From contig DS995276.1 in the NCBI GenBank assembly GCA_000156115.1, forward strand, positions 810,017 through 874,016: a stretch of DNA of 64,000 nt, given 5' to 3'. Below are positions 9,018 to 17,633 of the stretch, in pieces. The translations under genes were made by a program, and so were the position numbers. Below the pieces are notes generated by a model. The model was not told where the DNA came from and made no database searches. It saw only the letters and a list, made by a program, of their open reading frames with translations. This stretch comes from Rhodobacteraceae bacterium HTCC2083. Its GTDB lineage: Bacteria > Pseudomonadota > Alphaproteobacteria > Rhodobacterales > Rhodobacteraceae. The first letter of the stretch is position 1. The number at the start of each line of letters is the position of its first letter.

Positions 9018-9926
9018 TCAAGCTTCGCCGCTTTGAAAGACCGCGCCAATTCCATCTTCCAACATATCCCAAACCCGCTTGATCCGTGGCGTTGCGCGCA
9101 TGATCTCGGGCGCGGCAAGCCATATGGGAAGCGTGGGCAGGTCAACATCTGGCAATACGCGCGCAATCAATGGGTCAACGCTCGCGAAGGATTGCTGCGT
9201 AAACCCAACGCCACACCCCGCGCGCACAAGTTCCCAATAGGTGTTCTGATCATCGCAGCGCACATCAAAGAAATCACGCGTCGCGGGCCAACCCAGATCA
9301 CGCATGCCAACGATAATACGGTCATCGCGGTCGTAGCCGACAATGGAATGCTCCAATAGATCCTCAATCCGCTCTGGCGTGCCATGTTTCGCAAGATAGC
9401 TTTTAGCCGCGTAAATCCCCATCTTCGCAGTGCTAATCTGTTTGGTAATCACATCAAGCTGCGTGCTGCGATACATGCGCACGGCGATGTCCGCCTCCCG
9501 AAACAAAAGGTTTTCGCTCGCGTCAGAGGGGACGATTTCGATCTGAATATCAGGCTCCTCTTCCCTGATCCCCGCGATAATCGAAGGAAGCACATGATGC
9601 GCCATGACCTCGCTCGCAGTGATGCGCACGGTGCCTTGCATCTTGTGATCGCGCCCCGCGGCCCGCAGGCTAAGCTTCCCAAATGCTGCGCGCATTTCTT
9701 GCGCGGGTTCGAGCAAGCTCTCGCCCGTATCGGTCAATCTGAAACCTCGCGTTTGGCGTTCGAACAGACGTAAGCCTATTTGTTCTTCCAGCAGTTTGAT
9801 TTGCCGTCCCAACGTCGGTTGGCTTTGCGACAGCGAGCGCGCAGCAGCAGAAAGCGAGCCTGTTTCAGCCACAGCCAAGAACGCGCGGATGAGGGACCAG
9901 TCGAGATTGGTGAAATCAGTATCCAT
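9018..9926 (-). CDS. LysR-family transcriptional regulator
   Basis: Protein of 302 residues. The N-terminal winged helix (about residues 9-67) has the LysR pattern AFLAVAETGSLSAAARSLSQ followed by TLGRQIKLLEEQIGLRLFER; a periplasmic-binding-protein-like effector domain follows. It is divergent from the SDR gene at 10017 with a 90-base gap. Regulating that gene is the simplest reading. A dyad ATTCA-ATTA-TGAAT (9925-9938) overlaps its own start codon and could be an autoregulatory site. Confidence 0.9.
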   Translation of the reverse strand: MDTDFTNLDWSLIRAFLAVAETGSLSAAARSLSQSQPTLGRQIKLLEEQIGLRLFERQTRGFRLTDTGESLLEPAQEMRAAFGKLSLRAAGRDHKMQGTVRITASEVMAHHVLPSIIAGIREEEPDIQIEIVPSDASENLLFREADIAVRMYRSTQLDVITKQISTAKMGIYAAKSYLAKHGTPERIEDLLEHSIVGYDRDDRIIVGMRDLGWPATRDFFDVRCDDQNTYWELVRAGCGVGFTQQSFASVDPLIARVLPDVDLPTLPIWLAAPEIMRATPRIKRVWDMLEDGIGAVFQSGEA

Positions 9927-9938
9927 TCAATTATGAAT
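9925..9938. promoter_or_regulatory. Possible LysR operator in the divergent gap
   Basis: ATTCA (9925-9929) and TGAAT (9934-9938) form a short dyad overlapping the LysR start codon. LysR proteins often bind AT-rich dyads in such divergent regions. The dyad is short and could be chance. Confidence 0.3.
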
Positions 9939-10016
9939 ACATGATCTATAAATTTGGTAAATACCGCAATGAATATGAATGACGCATAACCCCTCCATCA
10001 ACACATGGAGAATGAC

Positions 10017-10916
10017 ATGAAACAGACAGTTTTAGTCCTTGGCCCGACGGGTCGTTTTGGTCGCAACGCCGCCCTCGCGTTTGAAAATGCGGGCTGGCAG
10101 GTGCGCCGTTTTGATCGCAAGCGCGATACTTTGGAAAGTGCTGCGCACAGTGTCGATGTGATCGTGCAAGCGTGGAACCCGCCATATCACAAATGGAGCG
10201 CACAAGTAGCCGCAATGCAACCCTCCGTTCATCGCGTTGCGTTGGCAAATGATGCTACTGTGATCATCCCCGGCAATGTTTACATATTTGGCGAACAAAC
10301 GCCCGCGCCTTGGTCGCATACATCGCAGTATGCGGCGCGCAATACGTTGGGCAAAATCCGCATCGCGATGGAGCAAAGTTACAAAGACGCAGGCGTACGT
10401 ACCATCGTGCTACGCGCGGGGGACTATCTCGATACAGAAGCCTCAGGCAATTGGTTCGACAAAATCATGGCACCGGGTCTACGCAAAGGGGTTCTGACCT
10501 ATCCGGGGACACCCGACATTGATCACGCCTGGGGATTTTTACCCGATGTTGCGCGCGCCGCTGTCGCCTTAGCCGAGATGCGCGAGACTTTAGATCGCTT
10601 CACCGATGTTTGCTATAAAGGTTACACTTTAAGTGGCGAGCAACTTGCCGCCACGATAGCCACCGCACGCGGCCATGATGTGCACCTCAAGCTGATGCAC
10701 CGCTGGCCGCTTCAACTGTTGCGGCCTTTCATGCCCGATATAAAGCATATCATTGAGATGGAATATCTGTGGCACACACCCCATTCGCTTGACCCAACGC
10801 TGTTCAATGAATTGGTGCCAGATTTCTCAACGACCCCAGCGGTGGACGCATTGCGTAAAGCCAGTGCGTTTGTGCCAATGCCTAAGGGTGCGCGACTTAG
10901 TCCTATGGTTGCGTAA
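10017..10916 (+). CDS. NAD(P)-dependent epimerase/dehydratase-type SDR protein
   Basis: Atypical short-chain dehydrogenase/reductase of 299 residues. The Rossmann nucleotide-binding loop GPTGRFGRN is near residue 9. VIIPGNVYIFGEQT and LRAGDYLDTEASGNWFDK fit sugar-epimerase/NmrA-type proteins that act on or sense NAD(P)-linked substrates. The ATG at 10017 is chosen because GGAG (10007-10010) sits 6 bases upstream; an earlier in-frame ATG at 10005 overlaps that site. It is divergent from the LysR gene. Its 3' end overlaps the converging EEP-family gene by 14 bases. The exact reaction is unknown. Confidence 0.82.
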   Translation: MKQTVLVLGPTGRFGRNAALAFENAGWQVRRFDRKRDTLESAAHSVDVIVQAWNPPYHKWSAQVAAMQPSVHRVALANDATVIIPGNVYIFGEQTPAPWSHTSQYAARNTLGKIRIAMEQSYKDAGVRTIVLRAGDYLDTEASGNWFDKIMAPGLRKGVLTYPGTPDIDHAWGFLPDVARAAVALAEMRETLDRFTDVCYKGYTLSGEQLAATIATARGHDVHLKLMHRWPLQLLRPFMPDIKHIIEMEYLWHTPHSLDPTLFNELVPDFSTTPAVDALRKASAFVPMPKGARLSPMVA

Positions 10917-12021
10917 TATCCATCCAGATCATGCGATTTCGACTGGCCTTCTCCACCGCAGTGCGTAGGGGGCCAGTTTCGGGCCAGACCACATTAGCCT
11001 GCCCGACCAACCACTCAGCGCTTGGCAAAATATACGACACCCGATGCGCGCCTGCCTTTTCCCAGAATGCCGTCGCGATACCACCCAGCTCACTTTCGGG
11101 TTTCACATCTTGCACACGCTTATCCTCCAGCAAATCGGCAATTGCACTGCGATCCCCCTCCCCCTTGTTCGGATCAAGGTTGGCATTGCCCATGAGTACA
11201 AAACGCTCTTTAGGAAAATCGCCATAGGTTCCCTTCATCACAGCGCTTAACAGCACTAATTGCGCGCGATTGCGCAGGCCGTTCAGATCCTCTGGCCCGT
11301 CGAAAACTGGGGTTTGGTTTTGGAACAAGGCTAACGTGACAGGCTTCGTGTCCTCCGCTTGAATTTCGACGACCCATAACCCTTGCGACACCAACTTTTG
11401 CAACGTGCGCGCTTGCGTAGAGGGGTAGGCGTTACTGTCACGATCAAGCGGCATCTTTGCCCCTTCCACATCTTCCCAAAGCAGATCATTTAAATGAAAC
11501 TTCAGCTTGATTGGATGTTTTGATAGCAAGAGCATCCCACCCTCACCCGCGTAACGCGCCCAAGTCTGGCGATCCCCCGTGCGACCATCCCCATCCAGAT
11601 CAACCGCCGTGGGGATCATCGAATTTGGCGCATGTGTGAACGTATATTCATAACCAAGCACTGCGCCAAGCGCCCGAGCCGTGCGACGTTCAAGGTCAAA
11701 ATCAACCTTGGTGAGAAGCAAAACGTTTGGATCAACAGCCTCCACCAGCTGTTTTAATGCAGTGATTTGCTTGTCTTTGCCGCGCTCTAGATCGCGCAGC
11801 AAGATCCCCGGCCCTTTACGGGTGAGTTCCGCATGAAATGTCGCCACGCGAAATCCCTCCGCAGCACCTACGAAGGGACAAAGCAGTAAACCTGTAAGGA
11901 AAATCAGGCGGTTTGCGCATCCGATTGAGCGTAAGCGCGACGACGTTTTTCTTCGATCATCTCGGCAACGCGACCCATCGCGATACCGCGCATGATCATG
12001 CTTGCAGGAAGGAAGGCCCAT
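10903..12021 (-). CDS. Endonuclease/exonuclease/phosphatase-family protein, probably exported
   Basis: The segments FRVATFHAELTRKGPG, VDPNVLLLTKVDFD, GGMLLLSKHPI and RFVLMGNANLDPNKGEG match the EEP superfamily, although the usual NxN and GDxN motifs are altered (FHAE, GNANLD). Catalysis is therefore uncertain. A hydrophobic stretch LIFLTGLLLCPFVGAAEG at about residues 39-56 looks like a signal peptide. The only in-frame ATG lies at 12021 and makes the gene overlap the upstream membrane-protein gene by 118 bases. No ATG, GTG or TTG lies between it and the signal stretch, so the start is uncertain. Confidence 0.7.
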   Translation of the reverse strand: MGLPSCKHDHARYRDGSRCRDDRRKTSSRLRSIGCANRLIFLTGLLLCPFVGAAEGFRVATFHAELTRKGPGILLRDLERGKDKQITALKQLVEAVDPNVLLLTKVDFDLERRTARALGAVLGYEYTFTHAPNSMIPTAVDLDGDGRTGDRQTWARYAGEGGMLLLSKHPIKLKFHLNDLLWEDVEGAKMPLDRDSNAYPSTQARTLQKLVSQGLWVVEIQAEDTKPVTLALFQNQTPVFDGPEDLNGLRNRAQLVLLSAVMKGTYGDFPKERFVLMGNANLDPNKGEGDRSAIADLLEDKRVQDVKPESELGGIATAFWEKAGAHRVSYILPSAEWLVGQANVVWPETGPLRTAVEKASRNRMIWMDITQP

Positions 12022-12734
12022 GCGCTTATCGTCCAGATCAAAGTTTGCGGATCATCCATGGTCAGGTTTCCAACCAGATCCGTTGCCGTCTTCACGACCG
12101 CTGGGATTAAGAATGGCAGAAGAAATCCAAAGATAATGTTAATGCTCGAGTCACGCTTGAGACGCACAAGAACATCGCCGCCGCCTGTGGGGTCAAACAA
12201 AGGCAGGTTCACCCATACATTGAACGCACCGGATTTAGAGGGCCATTTAGCGATGCGCACCAAAAGAACGAAGATCACCAAAGAGAGCAATGAGATCGCG
12301 TAGGCAAGGCCAGCGGCAGTACGTACAATTTCCACCAATTCGATAGATGCGTTGGCATCGAGCATGAGGATAATCAGACGCACTGGCGAGTATGGCACGT
12401 CAATCGCATTGCCGAGCACGTCGCCCCAGTGCTTCACCGTAAGGGTCAAATTTGTTGGCTCGAACACGCCTTTGCACATCAAAGACAGGGAAGTCACAAT
12501 CGCGAGGATCGTTATATACCGGTGTCGGTTAAAGGGGGCTGCGAAGCGAAATTCAATAATTGACGGGTATTTGAAGAAGTACTCAACGAACGTGAAGAGC
12601 GCCGCAAGGAACGCGATCAGAACGACCATCATGCTGTTCTCGACTACGACTCCGGTCAAAATCACCGAAGGTGTTATGACCAAAATCCAAACGAGTATCG
12701 AACGCAAAATTGCGCCAATAATATTCGTAACCAC
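11904..12734 (-). CDS. Multi-pass membrane protein of unknown function
   Basis: I do not recognise this family. The protein is about 276 residues from the GTG at 12734, chosen because AAGGGA lies 6-7 bases upstream. A longer reading from a TTG at 12806 has no ribosome site. Five or six hydrophobic segments are visible, with a cluster of charged residues at the C-terminus (VAEMIEEKRRRAYAQ). Its gene overlaps the start of the EEP-family gene downstream, suggesting translation coupling. A conserved Roseobacter-group membrane protein is likely but not verified. Confidence 0.7.
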   Translation of the reverse strand: MVTNIIGAILRSILVWILVITPSVILTGVVVENSMMVVLIAFLAALFTFVEYFFKYPSIIEFRFAAPFNRHRYITILAIVTSLSLMCKGVFEPTNLTLTVKHWGDVLGNAIDVPYSPVRLIILMLDANASIELVEIVRTAAGLAYAISLLSLVIFVLLVRIAKWPSKSGAFNVWVNLPLFDPTGGGDVLVRLKRDSSINIIFGFLLPFLIPAVVKTATDLVGNLTMDDPQTLIWTISAWAFLPASMIMRGIAMGRVAEMIEEKRRRAYAQSDAQTA

Positions 12735-13128
12735 GTTGTTTCCCTTCAACTTGGACGCTGTCGATACGATGCCGACCGCTTGTTCCAACTTGAGTCCGCT
12801 CGTCAAAACGGTTGTGCCTCAATCTTGCCCTATTTGTGCCTTGATCGAGTCAACTTCTCAAGCTGTGACACCAACATGCTTAATCAAATGGGCCAAATGA
12901 GGGAGAAACTGGTGCGCGATTACATCATTTTCAGTACCGAAAAAAGGCAATGCAAAATCAATGCACTACATGTTGTGCTTCATGTAGAATTCATCCCTAC
13001 GGCCCCGGCTTTCTGAAATATATGAAAGAAATCGCGAGGTGGTTCTCCTTAGACACGGTTAACCAAGATAGGCTTGAGAGAGGCCACGCGCGGCAGCCTC
13101 TTTCCAAATTTCTTCACTTAATGTGCGC
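12735..13128. other. 394-base intergenic region between leuD and the membrane-protein gene
   Basis: No credible gene was found on either strand. The only structure noted is an imperfect hairpin at 13077-13103 (AGAGGC pairing with GCCTCT), 26 bases beyond the leuD stop. It lacks a T-run and is a weak terminator candidate. The promoter of the membrane-protein gene should lie here on the minus strand, but no clear boxes were seen. Confidence 0.45.
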
Positions 13129-13734
13129 TTAGACCCATGGGCGTGCAGCAGATGCTGACGCCTCAAACGTGTCAATTGCACTGGCTTTTTCCATGGTTAG
13201 GCCAATGTCATCGAGGCCTTCCGCAAGGCAGTGCTTTTTGAAGCTATCAAGCTCAAACGAAAACACTTCGCCATCAGACGTGGTCACAGTCTGTGCCTCT
13301 AGGTCGATGTCCATCCGCGCGTTAGCACCTTTCTCAGCGTCTTTCATCAACACGTCCACTGCCTCTTGTGGCAATACGATTGGCAAAATGCCGTTCTTGA
13401 AGCAGTTATTGTAAAAGATGTCAGCGAAGCTGGTGGAGATCACGGATTTGATCCCAAAGTCCGCCAAAGCCCAAGGCGCATGTTCCCGTGAGGAACCACA
13501 GCCAAAGTTGTCACCCGCCACAATGATCTGCGCATCGCGGTAGGCTGGCTTGTTGAGAACGAAGTCCTCGATCTCGTTGCCTTCGCGATCAAAGCGCATC
13601 TCGTCAAAGAGGTTCACACCGAGACCGGAGCGTTTGATCGTTTTCAAGAACACTTTCGGGATGATCATGTCCGTGTCGATATTCAAGAGCGGCATAGGAG
13701 CCGCGATACCGGAGAGGTTTTCGAATTTTTCCAT
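13129..13734 (-). CDS. leuD: 3-isopropylmalate dehydratase small subunit
   Basis: LeuD of 201 residues, the same length as the E. coli protein. With LeuC it isomerises 2-isopropylmalate to 3-isopropylmalate in leucine synthesis. [15 protein letters not shown] and [17 protein letters not shown], with the family serines, are diagnostic. The start is the ATG at 13734, with AAGGAAA about 7 bases before it. The reading frame is open upstream without a stop and joins the Tat-like ORF at 14169, so a 346-residue fusion could also be made. The internal ribosome site and exact LeuD length favour separate initiation. Confidence 0.93.
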   Translation of the reverse strand: MEKFENLSGIAAPMPLLNIDTDMIIPKVFLKTIKRSGLGVNLFDEMRFDREGNEIEDFVLNKPAYRDAQIIVAGDNFGCGSSREHAPWALADFGIKSVISTSFADIFYNNCFKNGILPIVLPQEAVDVLMKDAEKGANARMDIDLEAQTVTTSDGEVFSFELDSFKKHCLAEGLDDIGLTMEKASAIDTFEASASAARPWV

Positions 13735-14169
13735 TGTCGTTTCCTTTGTCGCATCTGCGCGCCGCGCAGTGCTGTTTGGAGTATCTTGTGTGCGTGGCTG
13801 AGTGGCCTCTTTAAGATCGCGCGCTGCTGTTTGACTTGCTACGATGCTGTCCTCGGGACGTTGCCAAAACTGGCTCCACGCCCAGCGCCCTGATTTGGTC
13901 GCCCGTTGGATCAGGCCAACAACACCTTGCTTTGACAGATCAACCATCAACGCATTCGCCTGATCAATACCAAGGCCCAATTGCTGCGCCATGCTAAACA
14001 CCAAGAAATTTACGCGGTGTTTAGCTTGATCCAGTGCCATCTTCATCGCCAAAGCAGGGTAAGCTGCTTTAGAAGCCGTTCCCACAGCTGCCGCACCCGC
14101 TGGTAGAGCACGCATAAGGGGCGCACTCAACGCGCTCCCCAGCAGTTGAAGAAAGCCACGCCGTTTCAT
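13735..14169 (-). CDS. Tat-signal-like hypothetical protein read in frame into leuD
   Basis: This 145-codon segment lies between leuC and leuD. It begins [17 protein letters not shown], with RRGFLQ resembling the twin-arginine export motif, followed by a hydrophobic, alanine-rich stretch. The rest is hydrophilic, with no recognised domain. Its ATG directly follows the leuC stop (TAAATG), implying translational coupling. There is no stop codon before leuD, so ribosomes would continue into LeuD and the product boundary is unclear. A separate small Tat-like gene in this position is familiar from other Rhodobacteraceae. Loss of its stop codon in this genome is my inference. Confidence 0.6.
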
Positions 14170-15576
14170 TTAGACCAGCTCACGAATGTCGGTGAGGCGA
14201 CCCGTAAGCGCAGCCGCAGCAGCCATTGCAGGGGACACAAGATGCGTGCGCCCTTTATAACCCTGACGACCCTCGAAATTACGGTTCGAGGTCGCAGCGC
14301 AGCGCTCATGCTCAGACAGCTGATCCGGGTTCATCGCAAGGCACATGGAGCAACCCGCAAGGCGCCAATCAAAGCCTGCTTCGCGGAAGATATCCGCGAG
14401 GCCTTCTTCCTCAGCCTGCGCTCGCACAAGACCAGAGCCCGGCACGATCATCGCGCGCATGCCCTCTTTGATCTGCTTGCCTTTAACAACTTCAGCAACC
14501 GCGCGGAAATCCTCGATACGGCCGTTGGTGCAAGAACCGATGAAGACTGTATCAATCTCGATATCCGTCAGTTTCTGACCGGGTGTTAGGCCCATATAGT
14601 CAAGCGCGCGCTGCGCGGCTTCAACCTTGCCACCCTCGAAATCGGAAGGGGACGGAACCACACCAGAGATCGGCAAAACATCCTCTGGGGATGTACCCCA
14701 CGTTACGCTCGGTTCGATATCCGCGCCGTTGAGCGTCACGACCTTATCAAAGTGCGCGCCTTCGTCGGTGAAGAGCGTGCGCCAGTATGTTTCAGCCGCT
14801 TCCCACTCAGCGCCTTTTGGGGCGTGGGGGCGACCTTTGCAATATTCGTAGGTTTTCTCATCAGGCGCGATAAGCCCTGCGCGCGCACCGCCCTCAATCG
14901 CCATGTTGCAAACAGTCATGCGGCCTTCCATGGAAAGGTCACGGATCGCTTCGCCACAATACTCGATGACGTAGCCAGTACCGCCAGCGGTTCCAGTTTC
15001 ACCGATCACAGACATGGTGATGTCTTTCGCGGTCACACCCGGCTTCAACTTGCCTGTGATCTCGACCTTCATGTTCTTGGACTTCTTCTGGATCAGCGTT
15101 TGCGTCGCCAGAACATGCTCCACCTCAGACGTGCCGATACCATGTGCCAAAGCACCAAACGCACCATGCGTCGCTGTGTGTGAGTCACCACAAACAACAG
15201 TCATCCCCGGAAGGGTCCAACCCTGCTCTGGTCCAACGATATGCACGATCCCCTGACGCACGTCAGAGACAGGATAGTAGTGAATGCCGAACTCTTTCGC
15301 GTTCGTATCAAGGGCGGCGACCTGAGTCGCGCTGTCCTCTGTCATGTTCTTTGGATCATCACGGCCTGCGGTTGTCGGTACGTTGTGATCCGGCACAGCG
15401 ATTGTTTTGTCAGGTGCGCGCACCGTACGGCCCGTCATGCGCAAGCCCTCGAATGCCTGCGGCGAGGTCACTTCGTGTACAAGGTGGCGGTCAATATAAA
15501 GAAGGCATGTGCCATCTTCCGCTTCATGCGCGACATGCGCATCCCAGATTTTGTCATAGATCGTTTTGGGGGACAT
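14170..15576 (-). CDS. leuC: 3-isopropylmalate dehydratase large subunit
   Basis: LeuC of 468 residues in the aconitase family. It binds the 4Fe-4S cluster and isomerises 2-isopropylmalate with Leu[14 protein letters not shown] and the later [12 protein letters not shown] supply the three cluster cysteines, and [13 protein letters not shown] is the family signature. The ATG at 15576 is chosen over 15594 because GGAG lies about 8 bases upstream and the protein then starts like other LeuC proteins ([14 protein letters not shown]). It is the first gene of the leuC - Tat-like ORF - leuD unit. Confidence 0.95.
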   Translation of the reverse strand: MSPKTIYDKIWDAHVAHEAEDGTCLLYIDRHLVHEVTSPQAFEGLRMTGRTVRAPDKTIAVPDHNVPTTAGRDDPKNMTEDSATQVAALDTNAKEFGIHYYPVSDVRQGIVHIVGPEQGWTLPGMTVVCGDSHTATHGAFGALAHGIGTSEVEHVLATQTLIQKKSKNMKVEITGKLKPGVTAKDITMSVIGETGTAGGTGYVIEYCGEAIRDLSMEGRMTVCNMAIEGGARAGLIAPDEKTYEYCKGRPHAPKGAEWEAAETYWRTLFTDEGAHFDKVVTLNGADIEPSVTWGTSPEDVLPISGVVPSPSDFEGGKVEAAQRALDYMGLTPGQKLTDIEIDTVFIGSCTNGRIEDFRAVAEVVKGKQIKEGMRAMIVPGSGLVRAQAEEEGLADIFREAGFDWRLAGCSMCLAMNPDQLSEHERCAATSNRNFEGRQGYKGRTHLVSPAMAAAAALTGRLTDIRELV

Positions 15577-15646
15577 TTGGTCCACTCCCGTCATTGTTAG
15601 CTATAGGGATTTGGCGCAGCGCAAAGGCTGCCAGATCAAAGCAGGC

Positions 15647-15736
15647 TTAGAATAGTCGAGCCAGTACAGCGCGCGATGCGCCGTAAAAGCGTTCGCGCAA
15701 ACGCGCGTGCTCGTTCAGATCGAAAACTTGTTTCAT
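15647..15736 (-). CDS. Possible 29-residue small protein
   Basis: A short open frame from ATG 15736 to TAA encodes a basic peptide starting MKQVFDLNEHARLRERFYG. A weak GAAAG sits 4 bases upstream. It lies between the SDR gene and leuC on the same strand. Nothing else explains this gap. No homologue is known to me and it may not be translated. Confidence 0.25.
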   Translation of the reverse strand: MKQVFDLNEHARLRERFYGASRAVLARLF

Positions 15737-15759
15737 ATGCTTTCAAATACACAGGCAAA

Positions 15760-15776
15760 CCCCTTCGTTCAAGGGG
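15760..15776 (-). terminator. Short hairpin after the SDR gene
   Basis: CCCCTT (15760-15765) pairs with AAGGGG (15771-15776) around a 5-base loop, about 20 bases past the SDR stop. On the minus strand it is followed by only TTT. Termination is possible but weakly supported. Confidence 0.35.
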
Positions 15777-15797
15777 GAACCTTTTGCGCAGATAGAC

Positions 15798-16562
15798 TTA
15801 CAGCCCCAACTGCACGCTAGTCCCCAAGGCCGACATGCCACCGTCAATGGTGATGTCTTGCCCTTTGATCCAGCCACTTTCAGCGCTGAGCAAATAGAGG
15901 ATGACGTCAGCGATTTCTTCGGGGTAGCCGGGACGACCAACGCGCGCGACGTTTCTTGTCATGCGATCCCCAAAGGCGGCTTCGAAATCATCCAAGATGC
16001 CCGTGCTCACCGCCGCAGGGCTAACGGAATTCACGCGCAGTGATTTGGCGAGCAAACGTTCTGTATTGGCGATGCCCCAAACGACGACCGCTTCTTTGGA
16101 GAGATCGTAGGCGCGCACGTAATTGATATCTTGATTGGCGATGAAATCATCTAGCGCTGCCACGTTTTCCAAGGCTATCAGCGCTTTCACTTGTTCGATG
16201 TTGGTACGCCACGCAGCCCCTGCGCGCGAGGCAACATTCACGATTGCGCCCCCTTGTTTCAACATCGGCTCAACCGCGCCCGTCAACCGCACCAAGCCCA
16301 GATAATTCACTGCGAGAACGGTTTTCATAAGCCCCTCGCGCGGGGGCACACCTGCATTGTTCACTAAGCATTCAAATGTGCCCGACAGCTTTGATACCGC
16401 AGCATCGATGGCATCGCGATCAGACATATCCACTTTAATCCAGTGATCCGCACCAGTAGGTTCTACGATATCAAACGCCGTAACTTCGTACCCTGCTGCC
16501 TTGAGTTTTTGTACTGTCGCTGCCCCGATGCCAGTCGCTGCACCTGTGATCAAAGCTCGCAT
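15798..16562 (-). CDS. Short-chain dehydrogenase/reductase
   Basis: Classical SDR of 254 residues. The cofactor loop TGAATGIGAAT is near residues 6-16, the NNAGVPP motif near residue 88, and the catalytic YDLSK has its tyrosine and lysine. The C-terminal IKGQDITIDGGMSA completes the fold. A roughly 25-residue insertion before the active-site tyrosine (IALENVAALDDFIANQ...) resembles coniferyl-alcohol or hydroxysteroid dehydrogenase subfamilies. It oxidises or reduces an alcohol/ketone with NAD(P); substrate unknown. It stands alone, divergent from the FGE gene. Confidence 0.88.
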   Translation of the reverse strand: MRALITGAATGIGAATVQKLKAAGYEVTAFDIVEPTGADHWIKVDMSDRDAIDAAVSKLSGTFECLVNNAGVPPREGLMKTVLAVNYLGLVRLTGAVEPMLKQGGAIVNVASRAGAAWRTNIEQVKALIALENVAALDDFIANQDINYVRAYDLSKEAVVVWGIANTERLLAKSLRVNSVSPAAVSTGILDDFEAAFGDRMTRNVARVGRPGYPEEIADVILYLLSAESGWIKGQDITIDGGMSALGTSVQLGL

Positions 16563-16663
16563 ATTTTTGCCCCTTCAATTGATGATCAACACTGGACCCC
16601 TTGCGCGTTTCTATTGCAAGCGCTCTAGTAACACCTGCGACCATCCTCAAAAGTAAAGCCATT

Positions 16664-17605
16664 ATGACCATTAAAGCCACATGTTGCGGCGCATCACGCA
16701 ATGCAACACCTCAAAACAGGCCTAGCGCCGAGATCATCGCCGCGCGGACTGTCGATGACTTTGATACTGTCGCAATTCCAGCAGGGCGCAGCGTTTATGG
16801 AACCGCAACGCCGCAAATCCCCAATGACGGGGAAGGACCGATGCGCAGCAAGCGCGTGCGTGGTTTTACCTGCGGCGTGACCACAGTTACCAACGCGCAG
16901 TTCAAAGCGTTTATTGACGCGACAGGATATGTAACCGAAGCCGAGGACTTCGGCTGGTCCTTCGTCTTTTACAGCGACATCGCGAAAGAGATCGGCCCGA
17001 CCCAAGCTGTGCCGGGTGTGGAATGGTGGCACCGCGTTGATGGGGCGAACTGGCGCGACATCAATGGCCCCTACACCTATGCTGCAGCATGGGATCCCGA
17101 TCATCCTGTCGTGCAAATGTCATGGCGCGATGCGCGTGCATACGCGGCTTGGGTGGGTGGCCGCCTTCCGACAGAAGCGGAATGGGAACATGCGGCACGC
17201 GGAGGCTTGGGCGACGTCAAATTTCCTTGGGGCGATCAAGAGCCTGAGGAAAAAGGCTATACGCCCTGCAACATTTGGCAAGGCGATTTCCCCAATACCA
17301 ACACGTGCGCGGATGGCTACCAACGCACGGCACCTGCGCGTTCGTTTGAGCCAAATACTTATGGATTGTTCAATATGGTCGGCAATGTCTGGGAATGGAC
17401 CAGCGATGCCTATCATGTTCAGTCGCTCAAAAAGGATGTGAAGCGACGGTTGGTGCAGATGAAAGGGTTCAAACTGTCAAAAGGTGGTTCCTTCCTGTGC
17501 CACAAAAGTTATTGCTATCGGTATCGCATCGCGGCACGATCTGGCACATCGCCCGATAGCGCCACGCCACATCATGGGTTTCGCGTCGTTTGGGATGCGG
17601 TGTAA
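16664..17605 (+). CDS. Formylglycine-generating enzyme (sulfatase-activating)
   Basis: Protein of 313 residues from ATG 16664. It has the FGE-sulfatase fold: GVTTVTNAQFKAFIDATGY, DHPVVQMSWRDARAYAAW, GRLPTEAEWEHAARGG and NMVGNVWEWTSD in order. The C-terminal GGSFLCHKSYCYRYRIAAR carries the C279/C284 pair that corresponds to the copper-binding, redox-active cysteines of true formylglycine-generating enzymes. Many paralogues lack them. It would oxidise the sulfatase cysteine to formylglycine. No sulfatase gene is present in the window, so its client lies elsewhere. An earlier TTG start at 16601 has no support. Confidence 0.88.
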   Translation: MTIKATCCGASRNATPQNRPSAEIIAARTVDDFDTVAIPAGRSVYGTATPQIPNDGEGPMRSKRVRGFTCGVTTVTNAQFKAFIDATGYVTEAEDFGWSFVFYSDIAKEIGPTQAVPGVEWWHRVDGANWRDINGPYTYAAAWDPDHPVVQMSWRDARAYAAWVGGRLPTEAEWEHAARGGLGDVKFPWGDQEPEEKGYTPCNIWQGDFPNTNTCADGYQRTAPARSFEPNTYGLFNMVGNVWEWTSDAYHVQSLKKDVKRRLVQMKGFKLSKGGSFLCHKSYCYRYRIAARSGTSPDSATPHHGFRVVWDAV

Positions 17606-17633
17606 TCGAGAAAATCAGATCACGGGCAAACCT

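Noticed and set aside
13129-14169. Treating the whole 346-codon frame as a single LeuD
   Set aside because: LeuD length and an internal ribosome site at 13734 fit separate initiation; the N-terminal part is listed separately and the fusion kept as a finding.
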